This document shows positions 17,685-27,380 of a DNA stretch of 64,000 bases, piece by piece. The stretch spans positions 870,927-934,926 of the forward strand of contig NZ_LMUO01000015.1 in the NCBI RefSeq assembly GCF_009765905.1. Direction: 5' to 3'. Each line of letters starts with the position of its first letter. The stretch's first letter is position 1. Made by a program: the position numbers and the translations under genes. This DNA comes from Mucilaginibacter sp. L196 (GTDB lineage Bacteria; Bacteroidota; Bacteroidia; Sphingobacteriales; Sphingobacteriaceae). Under the pieces are notes generated by a model. It was not told where the DNA came from. It made no database searches and saw nothing but the letters and a program-made list of their open reading frames with translations.

Positions 17685-19619
17685 ATGAATAGATTTATTT
17701 TAACACTTACGCTCCTGAATATACCGCTGTTTTTGCATGCCCAGTATATAGGCCAGCACCAGGGTCTTGTAAAAGTTCCTGCAAAAATAGAGGTAAAAGC
17801 ATACAGTTTTGACTTGCAGGATGTCAGCTTGTTGCCAAGCCGTTTTAAAGATAATATGGATCGTGAAGGTAAATGGATGCTATCATTACCGGTGGACAGG
17901 TTATTACACAGCTTTCGCGTAAATGCGGGTATGCTAAGCGAAGATAAAAACAGCTTAACAAAAATGCCCAAGCCGCTAGGCGGATGGGAGGAATTAGACA
18001 TGGAACTTCGTGGCCATAGTATCGGGCATTTATTGTCCGGCTTGTCTTTCCAGTATGCATCAACAGGGGATACCGTATTTAAAAAGAAAATTGACAGCTT
18101 GGTCCGAGGGCTGGCTGAAGTGCAGGCAACGCTAAATGAAGGCGGTTATTTGAGCGCGTTTCCTCAAAATTATATAGACCGCGATATAGCAGGTCAGCAG
18201 GTTTGGGCTCCGTGGTATACTTTGCATAAAATTACCGCTGGCCTTATTGATGCCTATTGGTACGCGGGCAATACACAGGCCCTGGATGTGTTAAACAAAA
18301 TGGCCGACTGGGCCTATAAAAAGCTGCTGCCACTTAGTTCAGCACAACTGGCAACCATGCTGAGAAATGAATTTGGGGGAATGAATGAGGCTTGGTACAA
18401 TCTCTATTCCATTACGGGTAATCCTGAGCATAAAAAACTGGGCGATATGTTTTACCACCATGCAGTTCTCGATCCACTGGCAAAGCATCAGGATAAACTC
18501 AGCAAACTACACGCCAACACTGTTATTCCGAAGATCAATGGAGAAGCGCGGGCTTATGAACTTACCGGTGATACTACTGCTGAAACTATCGCAACTTATT
18601 TTTGGAATCTGGTAATTAATACCCAAACTTTTGTTACCGGTAGTAACAGCGATAAAGAACATTTTATTGAATCCGGAAAAATATCAAAGTATATAACCGG
18701 TTATACAGGCGAAACATGTAATACTTACAATATGTTGAAGATAACCAGGCACTTGTTTACCTGGAGTGCCGATGGAAAATACGCCGATTTTTACGAGCGG
18801 GCCCTTTATAACCATATCCTGGGCCAGCAAGATCCGGAAACGGGTATGGTGTGTTATTTTACGCCCTTAATTGCTGGCGCATACCGGTTATACAGCACTC
18901 GCGATAGCTCGTTCTGGTGTTGCGTGGGTACTGGCTTTGAAAGCCATTCTAAATATAATGAGGCTATTTATTATCATAATACCAATGGCGTTTTTGTAGA
19001 CCTGTTTATTCCTTCCCGCCTGAGATGGAAAGAAAAGGGCTTACAGTTAAGGCAGCAAACCAGTTTTCCGCAGGAAGCCACTACGCGACTGTTCATTGAA
19101 TCGGCGAGTAAAGCTCCGCTTTCGATGTATATACGTTACCCGTATTGGGCAACAAACGGCGCTGTTATCAAAGTTAACGGGGAAGGCATTCCTGTAAGCC
19201 AAAAGCCTGGTAGCTTTATTACTTTAAACCGGAAATGGAAGGCAGGAGATGAAGTGGATATTACTTATCCTATGACCTTAAGGCTGGAAGCTACTCCAGA
19301 TAACCCGAAAGTTGCCGCTGTAATGTACGGCCCGCTGGTTTTGGCCGGAGAAATGGGCACCGGGGGCATGGCAAAACCAGCCCCATTTCACGATCCTTCA
19401 GATCCTTATCAATATTATAACTATGATTATCACATACCGGCAAACCTGGTACATACTTTAGATGTTCAGGGTAAGGATATAAACGACTGGCTGAAACCTG
19501 TTGCAGGTGAATTCCTGACGTTTAAAACTGTGCATGTAACCGATGGAGGTTCGGTAGAAATGAAGCCTTATTTTGATCTCCATCATCAGCGGTATGTAGT
19601 TTATTGGGATCTGAGGTGA
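17685..19619 (+). CDS. GH127/GH146-type beta-L-arabinofuranosidase
   Basis: 644 residues with a signal peptide ending LHAQ. An (alpha/alpha)6 barrel (about 30-450) is followed by beta-sandwich domains. The zinc-thiolate catalytic site of this family is complete: Glu343 and Cys345 in GETCNTY, Cys412 and Cys413 in FWCCVGTG, and Glu325 (KEHF) as likely acid/base. These map closely onto the described HypBA1 set (E322, E338, C340, C417, C418), where the first of the paired Cys is the nucleophile. It would remove beta-L-arabinofuranosyl ends. It starts 54 bases after the regulator gene and may share its transcript. Confidence 0.92.
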   Translation: MNRFILTLTLLNIPLFLHAQYIGQHQGLVKVPAKIEVKAYSFDLQDVSLLPSRFKDNMDREGKWMLSLPVDRLLHSFRVNAGMLSEDKNSLTKMPKPLGGWEELDMELRGHSIGHLLSGLSFQYASTGDTVFKKKIDSLVRGLAEVQATLNEGGYLSAFPQNYIDRDIAGQQVWAPWYTLHKITAGLIDAYWYAGNTQALDVLNKMADWAYKKLLPLSSAQLATMLRNEFGGMNEAWYNLYSITGNPEHKKLGDMFYHHAVLDPLAKHQDKLSKLHANTVIPKINGEARAYELTGDTTAETIATYFWNLVINTQTFVTGSNSDKEHFIESGKISKYITGYTGETCNTYNMLKITRHLFTWSADGKYADFYERALYNHILGQQDPETGMVCYFTPLIAGAYRLYSTRDSSFWCCVGTGFESHSKYNEAIYYHNTNGVFVDLFIPSRLRWKEKGLQLRQQTSFPQEATTRLFIESASKAPLSMYIRYPYWATNGAVIKVNGEGIPVSQKPGSFITLNRKWKAGDEVDITYPMTLRLEATPDNPKVAAVMYGPLVLAGEMGTGGMAKPAPFHDPSDPYQYYNYDYHIPANLVHTLDVQGKDINDWLKPVAGEFLTFKTVHVTDGGSVEMKPYFDLHHQRYVVYWDLR

Positions 19620-19729
19620 GTTTTTTCAAGTACATTCATCTCATTAATGGCTGTAAATTTAAAAGCTTTGTGATCGCACAAAAATGAAACAGGGGCTTTG
19701 TATTATGAATAATACCTTGAGGCTGTTTT

Positions 19730-19786
19730 ACCCCCTTTTTAGACCCATTTACCACCCTTAGTTTTTCGTCCCGGACCTTATTTTAG
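19730..19786 (+). promoter_or_regulatory. Shared PUL promoter element, copy c
   Basis: ACCCCC at 19730, GACC with its A at 19743 (13 bp) and ACC with its A at 19751, ending CCC at 19757. The -7 box TATTTTAG lies 22 bp on (19779-19786). It drives the enzyme operon starting at 19868. The block GACCCA-TT-ACCACCCT matches copy b nearly base for base. Confidence 0.7.
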
Positions 19787-19867
19787 CGACTTATAAACCA
19801 AGTAATTTACACAAATTAAATTTGCAGGCTAAGTTAGCGTTTTAGCTGGCAGAACTGCTCTTTATCT

Positions 19868-21526
19868 ATGTACAAGCGACTCTTTTTTTATTTATTTTCT
19901 TTCCCGATTTTTTTACTGTCCGTTCCTGTTGCCAGGGCACAGCAGGCAGCCTGGCAATGGTCTGTACTGGTTAACCATACACAACATGAAGAAGTGCCCT
20001 CACGGGCCTATTTGTGGATTCCAGCTGATTGTAAACAGGTAAAAGCGGTAATATTTGCGCAGAATAATATGGAAGAACAGTCGATTCTGGAAAATACCAA
20101 TTTTAGAAAAGCGATGGCCAGGCTGGGCGTTGCCGAAATTTGGGTGAGCCCGGCATATGACCTAATGTTTAATTTTGATAAAGGTGCGGGTGATGTCTTT
20201 AATGGTATTATGAATGATTTGGCTGATGTTTCCGGATATACAGAACTCCGTTATATTCCTTTTATAGGTATGGGGCATTCTGCTGCTGCCAGCTCGCCTT
20301 ATTATATGGCGGCCTGGAATCCGGACAGGGCACTGGCAGCCATATCTGTTAGCGGGCAATGGCCCTATTTCCGGCATCCTGCATTTGCGCCCGATATATG
20401 GGGTAAACAAACTATTGATTTTATCCCCTGCCTGGAAACCATGGGCGAATACGAAGCAGCCAATAATTGGTCGGCAGAGGGGCTAAGGGAAAGGCAGCAA
20501 CACCCTTTGATGCCGCTGAGTATGCTTGCTAGCCCTGCCCAGGGTCATTTCGCTGCTACTGATGAAAAATGTGCTTATATCGCCCTGTACATAAAAAAAG
20601 CCATACAGTACCGCATTCCCGTACATACGTCGTCTAATGAGGCCCCGAAACTTATTCCGGTTGATCCAACGAAGACTGGCTGGCTGGTGGATAAATGGCG
20701 ATATGATCAAAAGCCTGAAGCTCCCGCTGGCTCGGTCAGCCGGTATTTGGGAGATCCTAAACAGGCGTTTTGGTTCTTTGACAAGGAAATGGCAGAGGCA
20801 ACTGTTAAATATGAGGCTACCCACCGGTTTCAGCAACCACAATTAATTGGTTATGTACAGAGCGGTAAAATGGTTGCCCAACATGATACCCACCAGCAGG
20901 TTAACCTGAAGTTTGAGCCTGAGGCCGATGGCATAACCTTTAAATTACATGCTTCATTTTACTATACCGTTGGTGATGGAAGCCCGAGGTTGGCGATGTG
21001 GGCAAATATGCCAGCCGGCAGCACCATTGGGCATGCCAGCGGCGGTGGGCCAATTGTTATCAACCGGATAACCGGTCCAATGATCAAAGTAAATGATTCC
21101 ACATTTCGGCTGAACCCGCAGCGGGGTTTCTGGCAGGATCAGCATAGTTACGAGCTATGGTTTGCAGCAACACACCCGGGCGACAAAAGTTATAAACCGG
21201 CCGTTCAGCAGGCGCAGATGCTGGTACCGCCACGTAATAAAGATGGCAGGGAGCAACATATTACATTTTTGCCGATTGCGGATCAGCAGCCGGGGGCGAA
21301 AAATATCAAATTACAAGCCGTTTCTGATGCGAAAGTACCGGTATTCTTTTATGTGCAGGACGGCCCTGCGGCGATACAAGGGAATACCCTCGACCTGACG
21401 AACATACCACCCAAAAGCAAATTCCCGGTAAAAGTAACGGTTGTGGCCTGGCAATATGGCAACAGCCGCGAACCCAAACTCCAAACGGCTGAGCCGGTTG
21501 AACGGGTATTCTGGATAAATAAATAG
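19868..21526 (+). CDS. Uncharacterised secreted alpha/beta-hydrolase-like protein (copy A)
   Basis: 552 residues, signal peptide ending ARAQ. The N-terminal half (about 28-260) has an alpha/beta-hydrolase pattern: YLWIPADCKQVKA, then the nucleophile elbow GMGHSAAAS (Ser138), a GEYE strand end (Glu194/Glu196, possible acid) and QGHF (His227). The C-terminal half (about 270-552) is beta-rich and ends with a PPKSKFPVKVTVVAWQYG Ig-like block. Two paralogues occur at 23642 and 40654 with the same layout. I do not recognise a named family. A carbohydrate esterase acting on acyl groups of the target glycan is the best inference; other hydrolase chemistry is possible. First gene of the operon under promoter copy c. 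Confidence 0.75.
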   Translation: MYKRLFFYLFSFPIFLLSVPVARAQQAAWQWSVLVNHTQHEEVPSRAYLWIPADCKQVKAVIFAQNNMEEQSILENTNFRKAMARLGVAEIWVSPAYDLMFNFDKGAGDVFNGIMNDLADVSGYTELRYIPFIGMGHSAAASSPYYMAAWNPDRALAAISVSGQWPYFRHPAFAPDIWGKQTIDFIPCLETMGEYEAANNWSAEGLRERQQHPLMPLSMLASPAQGHFAATDEKCAYIALYIKKAIQYRIPVHTSSNEAPKLIPVDPTKTGWLVDKWRYDQKPEAPAGSVSRYLGDPKQAFWFFDKEMAEATVKYEATHRFQQPQLIGYVQSGKMVAQHDTHQQVNLKFEPEADGITFKLHASFYYTVGDGSPRLAMWANMPAGSTIGHASGGGPIVINRITGPMIKVNDSTFRLNPQRGFWQDQHSYELWFAATHPGDKSYKPAVQQAQMLVPPRNKDGREQHITFLPIADQQPGAKNIKLQAVSDAKVPVFFYVQDGPAAIQGNTLDLTNIPPKSKFPVKVTVVAWQYGNSREPKLQTAEPVERVFWINK

Positions 21527-21558
21527 GTTAAAAATAACGATATATAATATAGGCTCTA

Positions 21559-23592
21559 ATGAAATGTATCCATAAATTATTAATGTTTATTTGCTGCCTG
21601 TTTTTGTCGGGTAGCCTTTCCCCTGCGGCCGCGCAGGGCTTTACACACCCCGGGTTATTACAAAGCAAAGAAGACCTTGAAAGAATAAAACGCGCGGTAG
21701 CAGATAAGCAGGAACCTATATACAGCGGTTATCTGGTGTTTCAGGCAAATGCGCAATCACAATATACCTATCATCTGCAAGGACCGATGGCCATGGTTGG
21801 CCGTAACCCTACCGTAGGGCAAAATATTTACGATACGGATGCGGCAGCAGCCTACCAAAATGCCATAATGTGGGCCATCACCGAAAAAAAGGAATATGCC
21901 GGAAAAGCAGAGGAGATCATAAATGCGTGGTCATCTACCCTGAAATCCATAACCGGGCGCGATGCTGTATTGATGGCGGGACTGGGACCGTTTAAAATGA
22001 TCAATGCCGCCGAGATATTACGCTATACGGATGCGGGCTGGTCGGCGGCTGATATTGAAAAAGCACAAAAGCATTTTAGGGAGGTTATATACCCTGTGAT
22101 AAAAAATTATGCATTGTTTGCCAATGGTAATTGGGATAGCGCAGCCATCAAAACCGACATGGCAATAGGCGTATTTTGTAATGACAGGGCGATTTTTGAA
22201 GACGCGCTGCGTTATTATGTAAACGGAGCAGGCAACGGACGGCTTTCAAATTATATTATAAACAATGCAGGCCAATGCCAGGAAAGTGGGCGCGATCAGC
22301 AGCATACGCAGCTGGGTATCGCCCACCTGGCAGATTGTGCTGAGATCGCATGGCATCAGGGGCTTAATCTTTATGCTTATAACGATAATCTTTTATTAAA
22401 AGGATTTGAATATACTGCGAAATATAACCTGGGCATGGAGGTGCCTTATACTCCTGTTATTGATAAAACCGGTAAATACCTGAATAAGAAGCTATCCGCC
22501 GAAGGCCGCGGACGGTTCCGCACCATATATGAGCAGGTTTATAATCATTATGTGAACCGAATGGGACTGCCGGCACCGTATACGCAACAAGTTGCCGAAA
22601 AAATAAGACCGGAGCAACAAGGCTCGGGTGGCGATAATATTGGTTTTGGAACTCTGCTTTATTCTAGGTCAAGCGTGGTAAATACAAAAAATGTTATCAC
22701 AATACCAACGCCCCCAGCAGGCTTAATAGCTAAGGCCACACCTAACAATGGAAATTTTATTACATGGATTGAATCCATAAATGCGGAAAGTTATACAATT
22801 AAAAGGAGTGAATCACCAAGAGGGTCTTTTAAAACACTCGCTGTGGGTATTAAAAAAACTGTTTACGACGATCGTGATGTAATTAATGGGAAAACCTATT
22901 ACTACACCGTATCGGCAGTTAACAACACCGGGCATAGCAGAGATGCTTATCCTGTTGGCATAACTTCAATGCTTCCGATTAGCTGGGATTTAGCTGCGTT
23001 GGATACTGCTAAACAAGGATATGCCGCATTTGATGGTAGGATTTTTACCATACAAGGCGAAGGGATATCAACCGACAGCGTACATGACTCAGGGCAATTC
23101 TTATATCGCCTGTTAACCGGAAATGGTACCATTATAGCTCGCTATGTGCCGCAAATTAGTTCACAACTCACCACTTTTGGCCTTACCATACGGCAAGGTT
23201 TGAAAGATGGCGACAAACAGGTTTCATTATTGATGAGCCCTGAAACATCCCGGCAGGTTGAAGCACCGCACTGGAATTTGAAATTAATGCTTCGTGGTAA
23301 CGCCGGGGCCAAAGCCATGACAGCCGTAAGCGTTCCTGTAGACGATGAGCCTATAGTTACTTTTAGTCGGCTTACAGGATACTGTTGGATTAAATTACAG
23401 CGACAGAACAGCGAATACTCGGGTTATTATTCAACCGATGGCATTACCTGGAAAAAAATAGGTATGGTAAGCAGTCCGCTTGCAGGCCAGTTATATGTTG
23501 GTTTTTATGTAACTTCCGGAATGCCTGGATTGGCGACAACTGTGCATTTTGATGAAATATCGATCAACAATAAACCATTAGGTGAAAAGTAA
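21559..23592 (+). CDS. Alginate_lyase-superfamily enzyme with FN3 and C-terminal sandwich (copy 2)
   Basis: 677 residues, signal peptide ending AAAQ. The toroidal lyase domain (about 28-375) carries GNWD, AIGVFCND, ESGRDQQH (242-249) and NHYVNRMGLP. A fibronectin-III-like module (about 385-475, PPAGLIAKATPNNG...YYYTVSAVN) and a DUF1349-like jelly roll (about 480-675, IKLQRQNSEYSGYYSTDG) follow; such tails usually bind sugar. Copy 3 at 29234 is a stand-alone version of the first domain. Expected role is beta-elimination of a uronan backbone, feeding unsaturated products to GH88. It lies 32 bases after copy A of the hydrolase-like protein. Confidence 0.85.
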   Translation: MKCIHKLLMFICCLFLSGSLSPAAAQGFTHPGLLQSKEDLERIKRAVADKQEPIYSGYLVFQANAQSQYTYHLQGPMAMVGRNPTVGQNIYDTDAAAAYQNAIMWAITEKKEYAGKAEEIINAWSSTLKSITGRDAVLMAGLGPFKMINAAEILRYTDAGWSAADIEKAQKHFREVIYPVIKNYALFANGNWDSAAIKTDMAIGVFCNDRAIFEDALRYYVNGAGNGRLSNYIINNAGQCQESGRDQQHTQLGIAHLADCAEIAWHQGLNLYAYNDNLLLKGFEYTAKYNLGMEVPYTPVIDKTGKYLNKKLSAEGRGRFRTIYEQVYNHYVNRMGLPAPYTQQVAEKIRPEQQGSGGDNIGFGTLLYSRSSVVNTKNVITIPTPPAGLIAKATPNNGNFITWIESINAESYTIKRSESPRGSFKTLAVGIKKTVYDDRDVINGKTYYYTVSAVNNTGHSRDAYPVGITSMLPISWDLAALDTAKQGYAAFDGRIFTIQGEGISTDSVHDSGQFLYRLLTGNGTIIARYVPQISSQLTTFGLTIRQGLKDGDKQVSLLMSPETSRQVEAPHWNLKLMLRGNAGAKAMTAVSVPVDDEPIVTFSRLTGYCWIKLQRQNSEYSGYYSTDGITWKKIGMVSSPLAGQLYVGFYVTSGMPGLATTVHFDEISINNKPLGEK

Positions 23593-23641
23593 ATGATATT
23601 GTCTTAGTCTGTTTAGTTACATGCTTTTAAATCTAACTCAC

Positions 23642-25267
23642 ATGTATTTAAAGAAAATCGGTAAGTTTTTCAGTGCAGTGTTCATCCTGCTTTTAATGGC
23701 AGCCAATACGTGTACTGCAGCCGTTTGGCAATGGTCTGTTAATGTAAAAGGCGTAATTTCTTCTGAAACCAACGAGCATCCTACGGCTTTTTTATGGATT
23801 CCACCAAATTGTAAGCAAGTTAAAGGAATCATCATTGGCCAGCACAACATGTTGGAAGAAGGTATATTGGAGCATCCGGAGTTTCGTAAGACATTGACAG
23901 ATTTGGGATTTGCCGAAATTTGGATCACACCAAGCATCGATATGGTGTTCGACTTTAACTCGACTACCCCTGCATGTTTCGAAGGGATGATGAAGGACCT
24001 TGCAAATATATCCGGTTACAAGGAACTGGCTTTTGCACCGGTGGTGCCTATCGGCCACTCTGCGGCTGCAAGCTACCCATGGAATTTTGGCGCCTGGGAT
24101 CCGGGCCGCACATTGGCCATATTGTCCATACATGGCGATGCTCCTTTAACCACACATACTGGCAGCGGGAGGCCAAATCCAGATTGGGGCCAGCGTAATA
24201 TTGACGGTATACCCGCGCTGATGGTAATGGGAGAATATGAATGGGGTGAACAACGTATATTACCGGCTATGCAATATAAAAACGATCATCCGCATGCGGC
24301 ACTGGCATTTCTTGCAGATGCAGGGCACGGCCATTTTGATTATTCTGATGAGTTGGTCCGCTTTCTGTGTTTGTTTTTGAAAAAAGCTGCAGAATACCGT
24401 CTTCCGACCGTAATGCCTTTGGATGGCCCTGCCAAACTAAGGCCGGTTGACCCTGCAACGGGATGGCTTGTTGACCGCTGGCGATTGGATAAGCCATTAC
24501 ATGCACCAGCCGCAGCGTATAAAAAATATACAGGTGACCGTAAAGAAGCATTCTGGGTGTTTGATGAAGAAATGGCAAAGGCCACAGAAAGTTATTATAC
24601 TGAAGCCAGGGGGAAAACCAGGCAATATATCGGTTTTGAACAGCATGGCGACCTGCTTTCAGGTGGCAATTCCTTTGCGGGTAACAGAATAGAATTTATT
24701 CCGTATGAAGATGGTATAACCTTTAATCTCAGTGCTGCATTTAAAGATTCTGTACAGGCGCGAACTGCTACTGATAAACATGCAGATGGGAAGATAAATA
24801 TTACCAGGATCTGTGGCCCGATAGAAAAAATAAACGATACCACTTTTCGCATCTCTTTTTACAGGATGGGATTTAATAATGCCAAACGTTCCGGCGATAT
24901 ATGGTTAATGGCCAGCAATGCAGGCGACAAAATATATAAATCAGCAGTACAGCAGGCTAATCTTAAAATACCTGTACGCAATCAGGAAGGGGCAGATCAG
25001 CAAATTAATTTTCCGACTATCGCTAACCAATCTTCAAAACAAAAGTACATCGAACTGAAAGCCAGTTCTAGTGCCGGGGCGAAGGTTTATTATTATGTTG
25101 AGGAGGGCCCCGCAGAGATAGATGGCGACAAACTGAAGTTTACCAAGATCCCGCCACGAGCCAAGTACCCGGTAAAGGTTACCGTTGTGGCGTGGCAATG
25201 GGGTAAAACTAATGCACCTAAGCTCAAATCTGCAGAACCTGTTACACAAAGCTTTAATATTTATTAA
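23642..25267 (+). CDS. Uncharacterised secreted alpha/beta-hydrolase-like protein (copy B)
   Basis: 541 residues from the ATG at 23642, which gives a compact signal peptide (MYLKKIG...NTCTAA); the ATG at 23621 adds seven residues and cannot be excluded. The layout matches copy A: FLWIPPNCKQVKG, nucleophile elbow IGHSAAAS (Ser140), GEYEWG (Glu198), GHGHFDYSDE (His231), then a beta-rich half ending PPRAKYPVKVTVVAWQWG. Ser-to-His spacing is 91 residues (89 in copy A). Likely a second esterase-like enzyme of related but distinct specificity. It is the third gene after promoter copy c; a new promoter follows it. Confidence 0.75.
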   Translation: MYLKKIGKFFSAVFILLLMAANTCTAAVWQWSVNVKGVISSETNEHPTAFLWIPPNCKQVKGIIIGQHNMLEEGILEHPEFRKTLTDLGFAEIWITPSIDMVFDFNSTTPACFEGMMKDLANISGYKELAFAPVVPIGHSAAASYPWNFGAWDPGRTLAILSIHGDAPLTTHTGSGRPNPDWGQRNIDGIPALMVMGEYEWGEQRILPAMQYKNDHPHAALAFLADAGHGHFDYSDELVRFLCLFLKKAAEYRLPTVMPLDGPAKLRPVDPATGWLVDRWRLDKPLHAPAAAYKKYTGDRKEAFWVFDEEMAKATESYYTEARGKTRQYIGFEQHGDLLSGGNSFAGNRIEFIPYEDGITFNLSAAFKDSVQARTATDKHADGKINITRICGPIEKINDTTFRISFYRMGFNNAKRSGDIWLMASNAGDKIYKSAVQQANLKIPVRNQEGADQQINFPTIANQSSKQKYIELKASSSAGAKVYYYVEEGPAEIDGDKLKFTKIPPRAKYPVKVTVVAWQWGKTNAPKLKSAEPVTQSFNIY

Positions 25268-25293
25268 GGCTGAGCTTATTGCTATCATAAAAT

Positions 25294-25351
25294 ACCCCTT
25301 TGTTTGACCTGTTTAACCCCCTTCCGTATCTGTTGTAATAAATACTTTTAG
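25294..25351 (+). promoter_or_regulatory. Shared PUL promoter element, copy d
   Basis: ACCCC at 25294, GACC with its A at 25307 (13 bp), AACCCCC ending at 25321, and the -7 box TACTTTTAG starting 22 bp on at 25343. Predicted leader to the GH97 start at 25391 is about 30-40 bases. It re-initiates transcription inside the enzyme cluster. Confidence 0.7.
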
Positions 25352-25390
25352 CAACCGATTTAATAACCAGTTATCAGGTCAATTTTTTTG

Positions 25391-27265
25391 ATGAAGTATT
25401 CAGTTTTTTCAGTTTTATTTATTTTTATATGGCTATGCGGCTATAGCAGTTTTGCAGGGACGAGAAACGACTATAAATTGGTGTCTCCGGATAAATCTAC
25501 GGTATTACATATCGGTCTTGATGCACAGGGGAAATTGATTTACCATATTGACTATAAGCATCAGACAGCCCTTCTATCATCAGCAATGGGTTTAAATATC
25601 AACCATGTGAATATCGGCGACTCGGTGTTGATCAGTGGAAGTGTTACCAGCAGGCACAACGAAATCTTCGACTGGCCTCTTGGTGAATCATCACGGGTGG
25701 AAAATAATTATACCCAACTGATCCTACATTGCCAAACTGCAGGCGTAAAATTTGATGTTATTTCACGGGTGTTTAACGGAAGTGTTGCCTTTAGGTACCG
25801 GATAGTGGCAAAGGATTCCCTTCAGCAGTTCCAGTTAAGGAACGAAGCCACATCTTACAACCTGCCTGAACCCGCAACCATCTACCAATATAATCAGGAA
25901 TCTATTTTTAGGCCTTTGGATGTAAATGATTTCAATACCTGTGACTTTCCTGCCACACTAGTCTGCCGAAACCACTTATATTTAACGATAGGGGAGGCCG
26001 AAAATCGGAACTTTACCAAATGCCAATTAGATAAGGGGAAAATAAAGAATGGGCTGGCTTTAACTTTTTATGTCGATACCTTGTTCAAAAACCACCAGGT
26101 AGACCATATCAATAAAGATACTTTAGTCAGGTTTACCGGCGGTTTCCAAACACCGTGGCGAACGATCAGCATTGCCTCATCTGCAATAGGTTTGCACGAT
26201 TATAGTCAGCTGTACTTAAAACTAACAACTCCCACATCCAATACCTTCCCCGTTTTTGTAAAACCGGGCAAACTGATCCGTGCGCAACTGAACACGCAGA
26301 GCGGAATTGATTGTATAGATTTTGCGTCCAAACATAATTTTCAATATGTGATGTTTGATGGCGGATGGTACGGTGCGGAGTTCAGAACCGTATCTGATCC
26401 CCTTAAACCGATTCCAGCCATTGACCTGCCAAAGGTAATTGCCTATGGAAAGGAAAAAGGTATAGGTGTGATACTTTATGTAAATTACGTTGGACTCAGG
26501 TCGAAATTGGATTCCATACTCCTGCAATACAAAAAATGGGGCGTGAGCGGGATGAAGTTCGGATTTGTGGACGGAGGAACACAAAATGGCTTATCATGGC
26601 TGGATAGTGCTATGCGCAAAGTTAACGATCATGGATTTATATTAGATGTTCATGACAACTATAAACCGACGGGATTAAGCCGGAGTTATCCGTTTAGTTT
26701 AACACAGGAGGGTATAAGGGGGGATGAAAATAGTCCGGATGCTTTTCATACCACCGTATTGCCGTTCACCAGGTTCCTGGCGGGTCCAGCCGACTTTACC
26801 TTTTGCTATCCTAACGCAAAAAATAGTTTTGTCAAAAACATAAAGGTCTCCATGGCGCAACAGCTGGCATTAACGGTAGTTTACTTCAGCCCTTTGCAGT
26901 CGATCTTTTGGTACGGAAACCCCAAGGATTATACAAATGAGGATGAAATTGAGTTTCTTAAATACGTGCCAACCGTTTGGGACGAGAGCCATTACCTTGC
27001 TGGTGAGATTGGGGAATACATCAGTGTCGCACGCCGGAAGGGAACTACCTGGTTTATGGGTAATATAGCCGGATTATCCGATTGGAAACAGACTATTAAA
27101 CTGGACTTTTTAACCAAAGGCAAAGTATATAACCTTACAATTTATGAAGACGATGACCTAAAAAGCATCTGTAAAAGGATATTGACTGTAAAGAAAGGTG
27201 ATTTGTTAAATGTTGAGCTTAAAGCAAAAGGCGGGCAGGCATTGATCATCAGGCCCGTGATTTAA
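25391..27265 (+). CDS. Glycoside hydrolase family 97 (copy 2)
   Basis: 624 residues from the ATG at 25391, signal peptide ending SSFAG. The domain plan equals copy 1: N-terminal sandwich, barrel, C-terminal sandwich ending GGQALIIRP. Active-site strands read KFGF (Gly391), DVHD (Asp419/Asp422) followed by NYKPTG, then QEGIRGDE (Glu440) and FLAGPADFT. As in copy 1, Gly stands where the retaining subfamily appears to have its Asp, and HD replaces the HE of SusB, so both copies belong to the same, unusual active-site type. It opens the operon under promoter copy d, and probably removes alpha-linked hexose or arabinopyranose from the glycan. Confidence 0.93.
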   Translation: MKYSVFSVLFIFIWLCGYSSFAGTRNDYKLVSPDKSTVLHIGLDAQGKLIYHIDYKHQTALLSSAMGLNINHVNIGDSVLISGSVTSRHNEIFDWPLGESSRVENNYTQLILHCQTAGVKFDVISRVFNGSVAFRYRIVAKDSLQQFQLRNEATSYNLPEPATIYQYNQESIFRPLDVNDFNTCDFPATLVCRNHLYLTIGEAENRNFTKCQLDKGKIKNGLALTFYVDTLFKNHQVDHINKDTLVRFTGGFQTPWRTISIASSAIGLHDYSQLYLKLTTPTSNTFPVFVKPGKLIRAQLNTQSGIDCIDFASKHNFQYVMFDGGWYGAEFRTVSDPLKPIPAIDLPKVIAYGKEKGIGVILYVNYVGLRSKLDSILLQYKKWGVSGMKFGFVDGGTQNGLSWLDSAMRKVNDHGFILDVHDNYKPTGLSRSYPFSLTQEGIRGDENSPDAFHTTVLPFTRFLAGPADFTFCYPNAKNSFVKNIKVSMAQQLALTVVYFSPLQSIFWYGNPKDYTNEDEIEFLKYVPTVWDESHYLAGEIGEYISVARRKGTTWFMGNIAGLSDWKQTIKLDFLTKGKVYNLTIYEDDDLKSICKRILTVKKGDLLNVELKAKGGQALIIRPVI

Positions 27266-27380
27266 ATTTAATGCATCTGCGAATATTATTAATGCCGAAA
27301 AATAAAAGAGAATATTGCAGTTTTTCAGATATTTTAAGATTGAAATTTTGGTTATCATTAATGAATTAATAGAACTTTTG

